The translations under genes and the position numbers were made by a program. The notes below the pieces were generated by a model. That model did no database searches and was not told where the DNA came from. It worked only from the letters and a program-made list of their open reading frames with translations. DNA of 64,000 nt from Bradyrhizobiaceae bacterium Ga0074131 (lineage in GTDB: Bacteria; Pseudomonadota; Alphaproteobacteria; Rhizobiales; Xanthobacteraceae), in the NCBI GenBank assembly GCA_001464035.1, contig LNEC01000004.1, forward strand, positions 348,953-412,952. Reading direction: 5' to 3'. Within the stretch, counting starts at the first letter, position 1. Each line of letters opens with the position of its first letter. Below are positions 1 through 10,061 of the stretch, one piece after another.

Positions 1-123
1 GCCGAGCGTGAGATCGTCGCCGACATCACCGAAGCGGCGCACTATCTCGCGGGCCTCTGCGATGCCACCGGACGTTTGCGCCGCCCGCTGACAAGTGCTC
101 AGGAAGAACCCCAGATTCGTTGA
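1..123 (+). CDS. C-terminal end of an unidentified protein (partial)
   Basis: An open frame runs in from the window edge and ends at a TGA at 121-123, giving a 40-residue tail that ends in EEPQIR. Residues 1-25 look like an amphipathic helix rich in Ala, Glu and Arg. I do not recognise the family from so short a tail. It points toward the 3' end of the pol IV gene, so the two genes converge. About 230 bases without a clear gene separate them. Confidence 0.45.
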   Translation, partial: AEREIVADITEAAHYLAGLCDATGRLRRPLTSAQEEPQIR

Positions 124-350
124 AATCCTACCTAATCACACGATGGGGGTTCGATGCCGAAATGCTGACGCCGAATCAGACACCAATGCCCGGGCGAAGT
201 CTTGAAACGGGTTGCTCAAGACAAAACCGAAGCCCCTCAAGCCAAACCCGAGGAAAAATTGCTGCGGCAGAGTTCGTTAGCCTCGTCGAGTTCCAGAGAG
301 CTGTCGAATAAAACCAGCGTGACGATTTGAACCAGCCAAAGCCGACTTGC

Positions 351-1427
351 TCAGATTGGTAGCCCAAGTTGCGATACGTCCTGCTCTTCGGCCTGCAGCG
401 ACGATAGCGAAACGCCCAGCAGCCGGACCGGTCGGGGAAGTGGCATCTCGGTCCGGAGCAAGCCGATTGCCAGGCGCTCAAGATCGCTGCGAGTGGAAAC
501 CGCCGAGGTGACCGACCTGCTGCGGGTGATGATCTCGAAATCGTTGAACTTAACCTTCAGCGTCACGGTACGCGCCCGTGATCCCTTGTCTTCGCAATGC
601 TGCCAGACCTTGTCTATCAGCGGCTGCAGTTCGGTGGCCATCGCATCGAACTCAGTAAGGTCGACCAAGAACGTGTTCTCGGCGCCAACCGATTTTCTGA
701 TCCGGTTTGCGCGGACCTCCCGATGGTCGACGCCTCTGGATATCCAATAGTAATACGAGCCGGCCTTGCCGAAGTTGGCCTGCATGAAGTCGAGCGTCTG
801 GTTACGCATGTCGAGACCGGTGTGAAGGCCGAGCGAATTCATCTTCGCGCCCGTCGCCGGACCGATGCCGTGAAACTTGCCTACCGGCAGCGTCTCGACG
901 AAGGCAGGGCCCAACTCCGGAGAGATCACGTACTGGCCGTTAGGCTTGCGGTGATCGGAGGCGATCTTTGCCAGGAACTTATTGTAGGAAATGCCCGCCG
1001 AAGCGTTGAGGCCGGTCAGTTCCTTGATCTTAGCGCGGATCGCGAGGGCCACATCGCGCGCCAGCGGGATACCCTGCAGGTTTTCCGTCACGTCTAGATA
1101 GGCCTCGTCAAGCGACAGCGGCTCTATGATCGGTGTGTGCTCGGCAAAGATTTCCCGAATCTGCTGCGAAACTGCCTTGTAGACCTCAAAGCGAGGTTTG
1201 ACGAAGATCAGATCGGGACATTGACGCTTCGCGGTGACGGACGGCATCGCCGACCTGACGCCGAACTTACGTGCTTCGTAGCTCGCCGCCGCCACGACGC
1301 CGCGCTCGCGCGATCCGCCCACGGCGACCGGCTTGCCGCGGAGATCTGGATTGTCCCGCTGTTCGACAGATGCATAGAAGGCGTCCATGTCGACATGGAT
1401 GATCTTGCGCTGGCGGTCTTCGTTCAT
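351..1427 (-). CDS. dinB: DNA polymerase IV (Y-family translesion polymerase)
   Basis: Error-prone Y-family polymerase that extends past damaged or misaligned primer ends. The 358-residue protein begins MNEDRQRKIIHVDMDAFYASVE. The first metal-binding Asp lies in HVDMDAFYASVE and the second acidic pair in LSLDEAYLDV. The palm/finger part is followed by a helix-hairpin-helix thumb (FHGIGPATGAKM) and a little-finger domain ending at QLGLPI. An in-frame ATG 18 codons further upstream (1481) exists, but the family normally starts right before this conserved block, so I chose 1427. It is divergent from the FAN1-like nuclease gene, with about 157 bases between starts, and together they look like a repair locus. 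The 358-residue length is normal for DinB. Confidence 0.93.
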   Translation of the reverse strand: MNEDRQRKIIHVDMDAFYASVEQRDNPDLRGKPVAVGGSRERGVVAAASYEARKFGVRSAMPSVTAKRQCPDLIFVKPRFEVYKAVSQQIREIFAEHTPIIEPLSLDEAYLDVTENLQGIPLARDVALAIRAKIKELTGLNASAGISYNKFLAKIASDHRKPNGQYVISPELGPAFVETLPVGKFHGIGPATGAKMNSLGLHTGLDMRNQTLDFMQANFGKAGSYYYWISRGVDHREVRANRIRKSVGAENTFLVDLTEFDAMATELQPLIDKVWQHCEDKGSRARTVTLKVKFNDFEIITRSRSVTSAVSTRSDLERLAIGLLRTEMPLPRPVRLLGVSLSSLQAEEQDVSQLGLPI

Positions 1428-1584
1428 TGCATTAGTGGTCTGCCGCAGACTCCACGCGACCTTGACAAATGGCGGCGTCATAGAACAAAGATAGAACGAT
1501 TATCGCGCAGCGGCAACCCTTTCCTCCGGATGTTGACCCCTCATTTCCTTGCGCGGGAGCGATGGAAGGTAGAAGGCGCTGCGG

Positions 1585-3745
1585 ATGAAACGGCCGGATC
1601 TCCCTGTCTATTATTACCACGACCATTTCGTAGAGATGCTGGCGTTCGTCAGAGCTACCTACGGATCGATCCTGACGGATGAGCACGAAGCCTTCGTCGA
1701 TCGTTTCGAGCACCTTTCGAAGGATGCCCAATGCCTGCTGATACGGATGGTCAATAGGCGAGGCGCAGTCTTCAATCGGTCGCTGTTCAAGTACGCCGAG
1801 ATTTCGGATCTGGAGCGCGCTGTCGACGAGCTGCTGGCGTGCGGCCAAGCGAGATTACTCAAGGAAGAGGACTATTCCGCATTCGCCGCCTGCCTGCCAA
1901 AGGACGTCCTGTTCACCGGCGCAAAAGCGGCGGGCCGGACCGATGTCCGCGTCTCGTGGCCGAAAGCGAAGCTGGCCGATTATTTCTTGGCGCAGGTTCC
2001 TTTTAAGGTAGCCGCCGAGCATTGCGGGGCGGCGAAGTTCATCACATTGGACAACATTAAGCCGTTGGAATTTCTGCTCTACCTCTACTTCGGCAAAACC
2101 GAGACTGACCTGAAGAACTTCGCGCTGCGTGATCTTGGAATCATGCGGACCAACAAGGCCACTTCGTTCAAGGCCCGTTTCACGGATGGCGACGAGGCAA
2201 GGGCCTGCTTTCATTATAGCCGTCTCCTCGCCCGGCTCGAAGTCAAATCCAACAGTGTCTACCAGGATGCGGTCACGGACATCTTCCGCGGTCCGGATTG
2301 CCCGAGCGACTATGCCGCTGATCTCCGTAGCCGCGCTTCCTGGCAGGTCGGTCAGTTCTTTGAGAAGCGGGGCGAAACGGATCTCGCCAAACAGCTTTAC
2401 GGCGCCGGTTCATCGCCCGAATGCAATGAACGGTTGGTCCGTCTGCTCTATGGCGCCGGCAGCAAGGAGGACGCGGAAGACCTGTTGCGTCGTATGATCG
2501 ACGATCCGGCCAGCGACGGCGAGTTCGTGTTCGCTACGGATTTCTATGCTCGGAAATTCGGAGGTCGCAGGACGGGATCGTGCACCGAGCTGCTTCGCGC
2601 TGGCGTCACTCTCACGGTCGACGACGTTTATCGCGGCAACCCGGAGGCTGGCGTCGCCGGCGTGATGCGCCGTAGGGGCTACCAGGTCTTCTTCACGGAG
2701 AATACACTCTGGCACTCTCTGTTCGGGTTGCTGTTCTGGGACGAGCTTTTCGAATCCGAGATGCTTCCCAACACTTTCGATTGGGTACCGCACTGCCTCA
2801 AGGACCGCAGCTTCACGCGTCGGTTTGCGGCCCAGATCGACGATAAGCTTGATGCCGTTCGATCCGGAAATGCCCTCAATCTGCTGCTGAGGCCAATCGC
2901 TGCGAAGTGGGCAACGCCGAACGGGATCTTCGCCTGGGATCATGTCAACGTCGAGGCGCTGCGGCTGCTGCTCTCGGGAACCAGCGGGGATGGAATCGCG
3001 ACCATCCTCCGCTCGTTGTGCCAGAATTTCCGCGACATGCGCGACGGTTTCCCCGATCTCATGATGGGTAAGGACGGCGCGGTCACCTTCATGGAGATCA
3101 AGGCCGAGGGCGACGTCATCAGGCGGAATCAACTCACGCGGCTGATGCAACTCGGGAACGCCGGGATCCGGGCGGAAATCGGCCGGGTCGATTACCGCTT
3201 TGATCCAGAGCAGGATTACGTCGTCGTCGACGTGGAGACGACCGGCAGTTGGACGGCGGGTGATCGGATAACGGAAATCGGCGCAGTCAAGATTCGTAAT
3301 CACCAGGTCATCGAGGAATGGCATTCACTGTTGAATCCGCAGCGGACCATTCCGGCAAGAATCACGCAAATCACGAACATCACAAACGAAATGGTCCGTG
3401 ACGCACCCGTTGTTCTCGGAGATCGCCGACAGCTTCATGCGGTTCATGGGCGATGGTATCTTCGTCGCTCACAACGTCAATTTCGACTATGGTTTCATCA
3501 GCTACGAATATGAACGGCTGGAGCGGCGCTTCAAATTCCCGAAACTGTGCACCGTTGCAGGAATGCGCCGGCGTTACCCCGGGCATAAGTCCTATGGTCT
3601 CGCAAAACTGTGCGAGCTATACGGGATCGGACTCAAGACGCATCACCGGGCGCTGTGCGATGCGAGGGCGACCGGCCACCTTTTGAACCTGATGAATCTC
3701 AAGCGGGACCGCGCCGAGCCCGAGCTTGACGTCGAAGCAGCCTGA
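1585..3745 (+). pseudogene. FAN1-like VRR-NUC nuclease fused to a DnaQ-type 3'-5' exonuclease, one frameshift
   Basis: The first 540 residues match the bacterial FAN1 layout: an N-terminal helical region starting near YYHDHFVEMLAFV, then a TPR-like middle. A VRR-NUC nuclease core follows near residues 488-512, with GFPDLMMGK supplying the Asp and FMEIKAEGD the Glu-x-Lys. FAN1 proteins cut branched and crosslinked DNA. A DEDDh exonuclease follows: ExoI is VVVDVETTG, ExoII is NVNFDYGF and ExoIII is HHRALCDARA. ExoI is in one frame, ExoII and III in the next. One extra C in the CCC at 3406-3408 explains the break, since removing it gives VRDAPLFSEIADSF. The 2161-base length equals 720 codons plus one base. 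If the frameshift is real, the exonuclease half is lost but the VRR-NUC half stays intact. If it is a sequence error, this is a 719-residue fusion. The ATG at 1585 is the first good start. Confidence 0.8.
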
Positions 3746-4039
3746 CGCGCTCCGGAGCAGAAAGAAAACCGAATTCGGCGTTGCGCGTGTCCACCGGCGC
3801 TTTGTCTTCAAAAGACCGCTACTCCTATCTTCCCCCTTGGACGGCGCATTGCCTGTGCGCCGCGCGCCGCTGTGCCCGCCCTTCGCTTCCAATAAAGGGA
3901 CATCTCCCTGCTGCTATGAGGGACCCGCGCAGCTACCCGGTCCGCGTCTGCTTTGGCCTCAATTACGGACATTGATTGATAGCACCGGCATGTCCGAAAA
4001 GTGCCACAACCGGACTCATGCACCGCACAATCCGCGTCA

Positions 4040-4216
4040 CTATTCGATCACCTCGTCAGCGAGCGCGAGCAGCGCCGGCGGAATCGCAAGGCTGAGCCTT
4101 TTTGCGGTCTTCATGTTGATAACCAACTCGAATCTGGTTGGCTGCACGATGGGCAAATCCGCCGGCGGCGGCGGCAAAAATTTCTCGATATCGGCTGCAA
4201 GCTCGGCTGATCTCAT
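4040..4216 (-). pseudogene. 3' remnant of an ABC-type substrate-binding protein gene
   Basis: The minus strand reads a 58-residue tail containing [23 protein letters not shown] and LADEVIE before a TAG at 4040-4042. This matches the C-terminus of the intact substrate-binding protein at 46416-47408 (ELPVQRPTKFELVINLKTAK ending ADEVIE). Nothing of the main binding domain is left upstream. The acyltransferase stop codon overlaps the ATG that happens to open this remnant. The matching N-terminal piece lies beyond the acyltransferase at 6273-6464, so the two look like flanks of one interrupted gene. Confidence 0.72.
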
Positions 4217-6276
4217 TCGGCTTTCTTCTCTGCGTCAGGCCCGGCGTGCAGCGCTGAGGCAAACGCGGCAGCGAAGACGCCCCGGTACTGCATCGCGTTG
4301 AGGTTGGAAATGTGGGCGGTATCGCGGAAATTGGCCTGCCCGTTCCTGACCAGATAGCAATCATCGTGGTCGCAGACCACAGGCCGTGGGTCTACCGTGA
4401 ACAGTGGCGTATTGCCTCGGTGCTTTTCCACGATTTCGGCCATCGCATCCCTGAGGCCGCTCATCGTTAGGCTTGGATCGGCCTTGACCTTCCATTCATC
4501 GATGGCCCTGCCAGCGCGAACCTGATTTTCGATCCAGCGTTGCGGAAGATCGAAGCCGATGTTCAGGAGCGGCATGATCAGGATGACGGCCTTGCCCGAG
4601 ATGAGCAGTTTTTCGACCAGGACCGCGACCTCGATCGCATTGGCCCAGTTGCTTCCGAGCACGACGATGCCGGGCCCGGTGCGGCCCAGCACGAATTCCA
4701 GCGTGTCGCGGTTGAATTGCCGGCACGCCGGCTGATCGGAGGAATTCCGCGAGGGATCGTCGAGAAAAGCCCGGCATCCGTTCTGGGTCGCGATCAGCCC
4801 ATGTATACCGCTCGCGAGCGCTGAGGCGGAAACTGGATCGAGGTACTGGTTGGCAAACGAATCGCCCCACAGAATAGCGGAAGGTTCTCCCGCGACCGCC
4901 GCGCTGCCAAAACTGCAATAGATCTCGGTCGCCTTCTTCCTGGAATTGGCATCCCTGAAACACTCATCCCGTGGCGTGCTGGTGCTTCGCGCCAGTTCGG
5001 CCGGCAACATGTAGGCCGGCAGCCTGGCTGGGAATCCGCCGTTCAGGAAAGCGAGCGCCACGAACCCGAGCGACAGCGCAAACGCAACGCCGTAACTCGC
5101 CAGCAGCATTCGGGGCGTCCAAAAATCCCGCCGCAATCGGACGGGTTGCTCAACGTAACGATAGGAGAGCGCGCCGATCGCAAGTGACGCCATCACCATC
5201 GACATCTTTTGCGTGACGCCTATGCCGTAACCGCGCAACGACAGCCAGCTCAGGGCGAAGACCCAGACCGGCCAGTGCCAAAGATAGATCGAGTAGGACC
5301 AATCGCCGATGCGCTGCAGCGGCGAGATCGCCAGCAAGCTGCTCGCCCTCTGTCGTGCCGCGACGACCATGGCCGCGCCCAGGATCGGCAGGATCGTGAG
5401 GGCGCCCGGCCATCGCGATTCGGGGAACGGGGCGGGGATGCAGCCCGCGACCAGCATCCAGCCCAACACAGCGATGACTGGCGTTTCCAGCCACGAGGCT
5501 TTCCCGGGACTTTCGGATCGGCGCCGGGTTTCCGCGAGCGCGATCAATCCGCCGGCCAATGGTTCCCAGGCTCTCGCGGGCAGGGAGAAAAAGGACGATC
5601 CGGTGGCGTTGTGCTGGCTCTCCCACAAACACCACGCCAGCGACAGGGTCGCTGCGACCCAGAACGCGATCGTCACTGCGCCGACCCTGGACTCTGACTC
5701 GGCCTCTGACCTGGAGCTGGAAGCCAGCCGCCAGACCAGCGGCGCCACCAGCGGCATCCAGAAATAGAATTGCGTCTCGAGCGAGAGCGACCAGGTGTGC
5801 AACAGGGGCTTGGTCTGCGCCGCCATCGCGAAATAGCCGTTGTCGCTGTTGAACGCGAAGTTCGACTGGAACGCCAGCGCCGATAATGCCTGCAGCAGGT
5901 GCTTCAAATATTCGCCCGGCAGGGTGACGAACCAGCCGACGACAATGGACGCGGCGATCGTCACCGCCAGTGCGGGATAGATCCGGCGCATCCGCATCAT
6001 CAGGAACGTGATGAACGAAAACCGGCCCAGCGCCAGGTCGTTCAGCACCTTTCCCGTCATCAGGTAGCCGGTGATGACGAGGAAGACATCGACGCCGACA
6101 AATCCGCCGGCGAAGCCCGGAATCTGGAAGTGATAGCCAACGACCGCGATCACCGAAAACGCCCGCAGCGCGTTGATATCCAGCCGGAAGGCGTCTGCCT
6201 TGGCAGGGGTGCTCGTCGCCTTCAGCACAGCTTCCGCTTCTCCCATGACCTTCTCACGCGCGACATGCGCCCTCAC
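4213..6276 (-). CDS. OafA/YrhL-type membrane acyltransferase with SGNH domain
   Basis: Integral-membrane enzyme that moves an acyl (often acetyl) group to a surface polysaccharide such as O-antigen, using an N-terminal acyltransferase-3 domain and a periplasmic SGNH esterase-fold domain. The N-terminal part has the typical opening [18 protein letters not shown], where the His is the catalytic candidate, and [15 protein letters not shown], followed by about ten hydrophobic segments. The SGNH part begins near residue 435 with [11 protein letters not shown] (catalytic Ser). It also has VVLGSNWAN and ends with DTAHISN, whose Asp and His complete the triad. The 687-residue length is usual. Starts at 6276 or 6246 (MGEAEAVLK) are both possible. 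It stands alone, inside a wrecked substrate-binding-protein gene, which suggests insertion by transfer. Its substrate cannot be told from the sequence. Confidence 0.88.
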   Translation of the reverse strand: MRAHVAREKVMGEAEAVLKATSTPAKADAFRLDINALRAFSVIAVVGYHFQIPGFAGGFVGVDVFLVITGYLMTGKVLNDLALGRFSFITFLMMRMRRIYPALAVTIAASIVVGWFVTLPGEYLKHLLQALSALAFQSNFAFNSDNGYFAMAAQTKPLLHTWSLSLETQFYFWMPLVAPLVWRLASSSRSEAESESRVGAVTIAFWVAATLSLAWCLWESQHNATGSSFFSLPARAWEPLAGGLIALAETRRRSESPGKASWLETPVIAVLGWMLVAGCIPAPFPESRWPGALTILPILGAAMVVAARQRASSLLAISPLQRIGDWSYSIYLWHWPVWVFALSWLSLRGYGIGVTQKMSMVMASLAIGALSYRYVEQPVRLRRDFWTPRMLLASYGVAFALSLGFVALAFLNGGFPARLPAYMLPAELARSTSTPRDECFRDANSRKKATEIYCSFGSAAVAGEPSAILWGDSFANQYLDPVSASALASGIHGLIATQNGCRAFLDDPSRNSSDQPACRQFNRDTLEFVLGRTGPGIVVLGSNWANAIEVAVLVEKLLISGKAVILIMPLLNIGFDLPQRWIENQVRAGRAIDEWKVKADPSLTMSGLRDAMAEIVEKHRGNTPLFTVDPRPVVCDHDDCYLVRNGQANFRDTAHISNLNAMQYRGVFAAAFASALHAGPDAEKKAE

Positions 6277-6464
6277 CCATAGCAGCGCGAAGCGAACCGG
6301 ACGACTCTAAGGCCGGCCCGAAACGCGTCGCAATACATGGCATCGTCAGAGGCCGATATCGGACTGAGGTAGCCGATTTGGGGTATTCGCTCTCCCTGCT
6401 GGGCGCGCACGGCGAGCGGCCAAGTCGCCGCCATACCACCAATAAGAAATTCTCGCCGCCTCAT
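6273..6464 (-). pseudogene. 5' remnant of an ABC-type substrate-binding protein gene
   Basis: The minus strand encodes a twin-arginine type leader, MRRREFLIGGMAATWPLAVR then AQQG, followed by RIPQIGYLSPISASDDAMYC and DAFRAGLR. These are the classic first 55 residues of the substrate-binding family represented intact at 46416-47408. Similarity stops near 6305 and the frame closes at 6273, just before the acyltransferase start. An ATG two codons earlier, at 6470, is also possible. Together with the C-terminal piece at 4040-4216 this appears to be one gene split by the acyltransferase insertion. Confidence 0.7.
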
Positions 6465-6516
6465 ATCCACGCCTCTAATTGATCCTAGGGATCGGACTAC
6501 CCGACAGGAAGAGCAA

Positions 6517-6600
6517 ATGTCTGTTCAGGGTCAAAAGCTGCCCCGACAATCGCGCAATGCTACTTCAGCTTTACCGCGACAAACGGACATTTACCGAGCG
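6517..6600 (+). repeat. Possible dispersed intergenic repeat of the Bradyrhizobium type
   Basis: This stretch would translate as MSVQGQKLPRQSRNATSALP. From memory, similar pseudo-peptides are often predicted from repeated intergenic DNA in Bradyrhizobium genomes. No second copy is present in the window, so repetition is inferred from general knowledge, not seen here. The open frame that continues to 7098 is antisense to the secreted-protein gene at 6652-7091. Confidence 0.28.
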
Positions 6601-6651
6601 GCGTGGCTGGTCAGTTTCGTGCTAATTCCAGACATCCGAAACGATGCCCGA

Positions 6652-7091
6652 TCAGTCGGGGCAGAACTGTTTGACGTTCATTTTTTTCGACCACCCCGTT
6701 TTGGCGTCGGCGCCGGGCGCAGTGAGCACCGCTTCGATGACGAAGTCGAGACAGCCAATGAAGTCCTGATCAGGCGCGAGGCTCGCTGTCCACGGAGCGC
6801 CGCCGTTTACCTTCCCGGTGAGGCGCTCGGATCTTTTCGGCGCCGCCTTGGGGCCGTCGTAGTCGGTCCAAGAAGTGATGAGACGAACCGTGTAGGGCTC
6901 AGGACGCGCTTCGCCGAGAACGGAAACTTTGCACTCAACGGGATACTCGAGGCGGATTCGTTTAGCCGGGAGTTTGGTGCGCCGGCCCTCCTCAACCGCC
7001 TCGCAGCTGAGGGTGGCCTTCAGGTTGGCTCGGCGGCGGCGAAAGCCAATCCTGGGGCGGCCAGCATGATGAGCGCGGTGATCATTCGCAT
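6652..7091 (-). pseudogene. Small secreted protein, single-base frameshift after the signal peptide
   Basis: On the minus strand an ATG at 7091 opens a clean signal peptide, MRMITALIMLAAPGLAFA, with a predicted cut after AFA. The frame then reaches a TGA after AAEPT. Adding one base there restores a 124-residue mature protein beginning NLKATLSCEAVEEG and ending MNVKQFCPD, with the stop at 6652-6654. The mature part has cysteines at TLSC, VECK, IGCLD and QFCPD, probably forming two disulfides. The length of 440 bases is one short of a multiple of three. I do not recognise the family. It could be a real pseudogene or an assembly indel. Confidence 0.55.
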
Positions 7092-8144
7092 GGTGTGATC
7101 CGCTTGGTTGAGGGATTCGAGCGTATCAAGGCAGGGTGCACTCAAAACGTCAAACCGAATTAGAAGCAGACTTCGACGCTCATCTTCCTAGTGTCCGGTA
7201 TGGGTAAAAAGAAGCATTCAGGGACCGGAATCTAACTTCGGCTATGCACCAAAATCGGACGTCCTCTGCAGCCAATACCGCCTTCAGCCTCGCCCTTGAG
7301 CTCTTCGTCGCGATCTCCACCCTGGCCGCAGGGGCGCGCGGGTGGTGCCGCGGCCATATCAGAAATCCAGGTTCCGACGCGAACGGCGAAGCGCCGGCGA
7401 CACTCGAACGAGGGCCAGCAGCCGTCCTGTTCGCAAGGCCCAACACGCTGCGTCATGTGTGCTGCCGGCCTCGACTGACACTGTTCGGCGGCAGGGCGTC
7501 GGCCTTCTGGATCTCGGCGATGTGCGCGGCGGGAGCAGGACCAGCCTCAAAACGTGCTTGGGAGATCGCACAGGCGCAGCGCCGGGTCGAGGGGTGGCCG
7601 GCGGTAGGGATCTGGCGCCGGCGAGCAGGCCCCTGAGGACCGATTCTAAAGGTTCGGGAGGCACGGTGTCGTCCGGACCTGGCGATGATGCCCTAGGGGG
7701 CTCCCTGCCGACGTAGCGACATGCCGACCGCGCCCGCAGAGTTGGCGCTGCGCCGTCGCAGTGAGACTGAGGGTACAGAAGAGCCTGATGTCAGCCAAGC
7801 TAATCATAAAGCAGTCGCAGCGCGGTCATGGTCGCGCGATGCCGTCGCCAGACCGACTGCACCTCGCCGCTGGGCGGCAGGTAAGTCCGGACGACCGAAG
7901 CATCGATAAATGAGTTCGCTTGGCGGACTCGGCATCGGAAGACCGTACTGCTCAGCCCGATTCCGATCGGGAATTATGGTCATTTCCGTTAACCCAGAGT
8001 GGACCTGATCGACGTTGGAGGCTCCGAATCTTAGCTTTTTATTTGCGTGGCGCCGGACAAAGGTCCGCTGCCAAGATAAGGTCGCGGCAGCCAAGGCAGC
8101 TGGAGCGAATTCGGCCGCCGAATGGCTGTTGCAATAGGATCATC
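7092..8144. other. About 1 kb with no supportable gene
   Basis: Several overlapping open frames occur on both strands, but they are Arg- and Pro-rich, lack ribosome sites and show no known motif. One minus-strand stretch near 7810-7910 reads FIDASVVRTYLPPSGEVQS and may be a decayed fragment of an unknown gene. The right end must carry the promoter of the chemosensory operon. I could not pick a promoter with confidence. Confidence 0.3.
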
Positions 8145-10061
8145 ATGGCCCTGGTCAAAACCTCCAAAATTCCTGGTGTCGCGGCAAAATCCAGTCGCCG
8201 GACTGGTAGCCCCAAGCCATCGGCGCTTCCGGTACCCCGGCCAACTTCTGGGCCGCCCTCCGACAAGGCCTCTGAGCGGATTGCCGCCGCGACCGAGCAA
8301 CTCGCCAGCGGTTTGACGGAAGCATCCGCAGCGGCGGAGGAATTGAGGCGGTCAATGGAGCAGATTGCGGCCGGAGCCGAGGAAGCTTCGGGCGCGTCCC
8401 ATGAGCAACTAGAAGCCGTAAAGAGCGTCGCGGCGAACCTCAAGGTTGCCCGCACGGAGGCTGAAACCGCCCGACGGCGGACCGAAGCCACTCAGCTTGC
8501 GCTTTCGGACGCCGCTCTGCAGATCACGAATTCGGTGCAGGCGATAGAGCGGAATGCCGCACGGCAAGTCGCCTCCGGACGCATCATCAGCGAGCTTCAG
8601 CGCCGCGCCAAGGAAATCAGCGAAATCACCGGAACGGTCAGCCGCATTTCAGACCAAACCAACCTGCTGGCGCTGAATGCCGCCATTGAGGCCGCGCGAG
8701 CCGGCGATAACGGCCGCGGCTTCGCGGTCGTGGCGGAGGAAGTGCGCTCACTAGCTGAAGTCTCGGACAAAAGCGCGCTGGAAGTGAAAGGTCTGGCTGA
8801 GGAAATTGAGGCCGGTGTTGGGACAGCGGTAGAAGCCGTCACGAGATCAGCGGCCGCCGCCGTTGCCCAGGCCAAAACAGGTGTCGCCGCAGCAGACACA
8901 CTGGTCGCAACCCGTGACGACATGGGCAGAATTGCGGAAGGCAGCCAGCAGACGCTTCTAGCTGCAATGGAGGCTGAGCGGGCCATCGGCGAGGTGCAAA
9001 AAGCCGCAGAACTGGTGGCGAGCGCCGCCGAGGAACAGTCTTCGGCAGCGAATGAAGCGCAGTCCGCCATCGGCCAACAGGCGCAGTCGCTCGATCAGGG
9101 ACAGATCGCCGCTCAGACGCTGGCCACCTCTTCGGAGCAGTTGCGCTCCGGTAAGAGGGGCTCGGCGGCCGCCGAAGAGATCGCGAGCGCCGCCGAGGAG
9201 CTTTCCGCAACCATTCAAGAGCTGTCGAGCGCTGCGACCCAGATCATGGCGGCCGTCGAACAGATCAACCGGGGTTCGCAACAGCAGGCGGCGGCTGCCC
9301 AACAGACCTCGGCTGCGCTGGCCCAGATCGAACGCAGCGCAGTCGTCGCGCAGGAGAAAGGAAAGCTCGCGAACGAGCGGGTCGGGACGATGGAGGCCGC
9401 GCTGAGCGACGGTCTGCGTGCCATCGAAGGGCTGGTTGCCGGCGTCGGCGATGCGCTCGGCGAAACTAGGGCGAGCCTTGCAACGATCGTTCAACTCGAA
9501 GCGATTGGGCGAAAGATCGAGAAAATCATCGATTCGATTACGCTCGTGACAATTCAGACAAGCATGCTCGCCGTCAGCGGGGCGGTCGAGGCAGCCCGCG
9601 CAGGCGACGCCGGTCGGGGCTTTTCTCTGGTTTCGAACGACATTCGTAGCCTCTCGCGGGAAGCATCGCAAAGCGTTGAGCAGGTCAAGGACACTGTTCG
9701 CGGAATTCTCGATCAGATGGCAATCGCCCGAAGGGATCTCGAACAGATTATTGGGGCCAGCGAGCAGGAGGTTCAAGCCAACCGCTCAGCTCTTAAGACG
9801 CTGGCTAACGTCAGCGGTGAAATTGTGGAACTGCGGAAAGCCAATGAGGCGATCCTGCAAGGCGCCGACGCTGTCCTTGCGGGGGCCGGCCAGACGGCGG
9901 CAGCGGCCAGGCAAATTGCCACGGCTGCCGAAGAAGCAAGTGCCGCGTCACGCCAAGCTTCAACGGCTTCAGCAGAGCAAGCTCGTGGCGCCGATGACTT
10001 GGCGGCGGCGGTCGAAGAGATTGCTTCACTCTCGGATGAATTGAAAAAGCAGAATGGCTGA
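8145..10061 (+). CDS. Cytoplasmic methyl-accepting chemotaxis-like receptor with two signalling tips
   Basis: Receptor that should control the CheA encoded downstream. The 638-residue chain has no transmembrane segment and no recognisable sensor domain. It is almost entirely Ala/Glu/Gln-rich coiled coil. A conserved hairpin tip ([20 protein letters not shown]) lies near residues 175-200. A second, diverged tip ([20 protein letters not shown]) lies near residues 470-500, so the protein looks like two receptor signalling domains in tandem. Many EE/QQ pairs in the flanking helices could be methylation sites. The ATG at 8145 follows AGGAT at good spacing, while the 75 codons of open frame upstream look non-coding. 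It is the first gene of the operon and overlaps the next gene by eight bases. A soluble receptor suggests cytoplasmic or partner-mediated sensing. Confidence 0.88.
   Translation: MALVKTSKIPGVAAKSSRRTGSPKPSALPVPRPTSGPPSDKASERIAAATEQLASGLTEASAAAEELRRSMEQIAAGAEEASGASHEQLEAVKSVAANLKVARTEAETARRRTEATQLALSDAALQITNSVQAIERNAARQVASGRIISELQRRAKEISEITGTVSRISDQTNLLALNAAIEAARAGDNGRGFAVVAEEVRSLAEVSDKSALEVKGLAEEIEAGVGTAVEAVTRSAAAAVAQAKTGVAAADTLVATRDDMGRIAEGSQQTLLAAMEAERAIGEVQKAAELVASAAEEQSSAANEAQSAIGQQAQSLDQGQIAAQTLATSSEQLRSGKRGSAAAEEIASAAEELSATIQELSSAATQIMAAVEQINRGSQQQAAAAQQTSAALAQIERSAVVAQEKGKLANERVGTMEAALSDGLRAIEGLVAGVGDALGETRASLATIVQLEAIGRKIEKIIDSITLVTIQTSMLAVSGAVEAARAGDAGRGFSLVSNDIRSLSREASQSVEQVKDTVRGILDQMAIARRDLEQIIGASEQEVQANRSALKTLANVSGEIVELRKANEAILQGADAVLAGAGQTAAAARQIATAAEEASAASRQASTASAEQARGADDLAAAVEEIASLSDELKKQNG

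Noticed and set aside
140..160. GGGGGTTCGATGCC as tRNA T-arm
   Set aside because: No surrounding cloverleaf.
6517..7098. Plus-strand 193-residue frame
   Set aside because: It is antisense to the repaired secreted-protein gene and has no ribosome site or known motif.
7180..7664. Overlapping frames on both strands near 7.2-7.7 kb
   Set aside because: Arg/Pro-rich composition, no start signals and no recognised protein.
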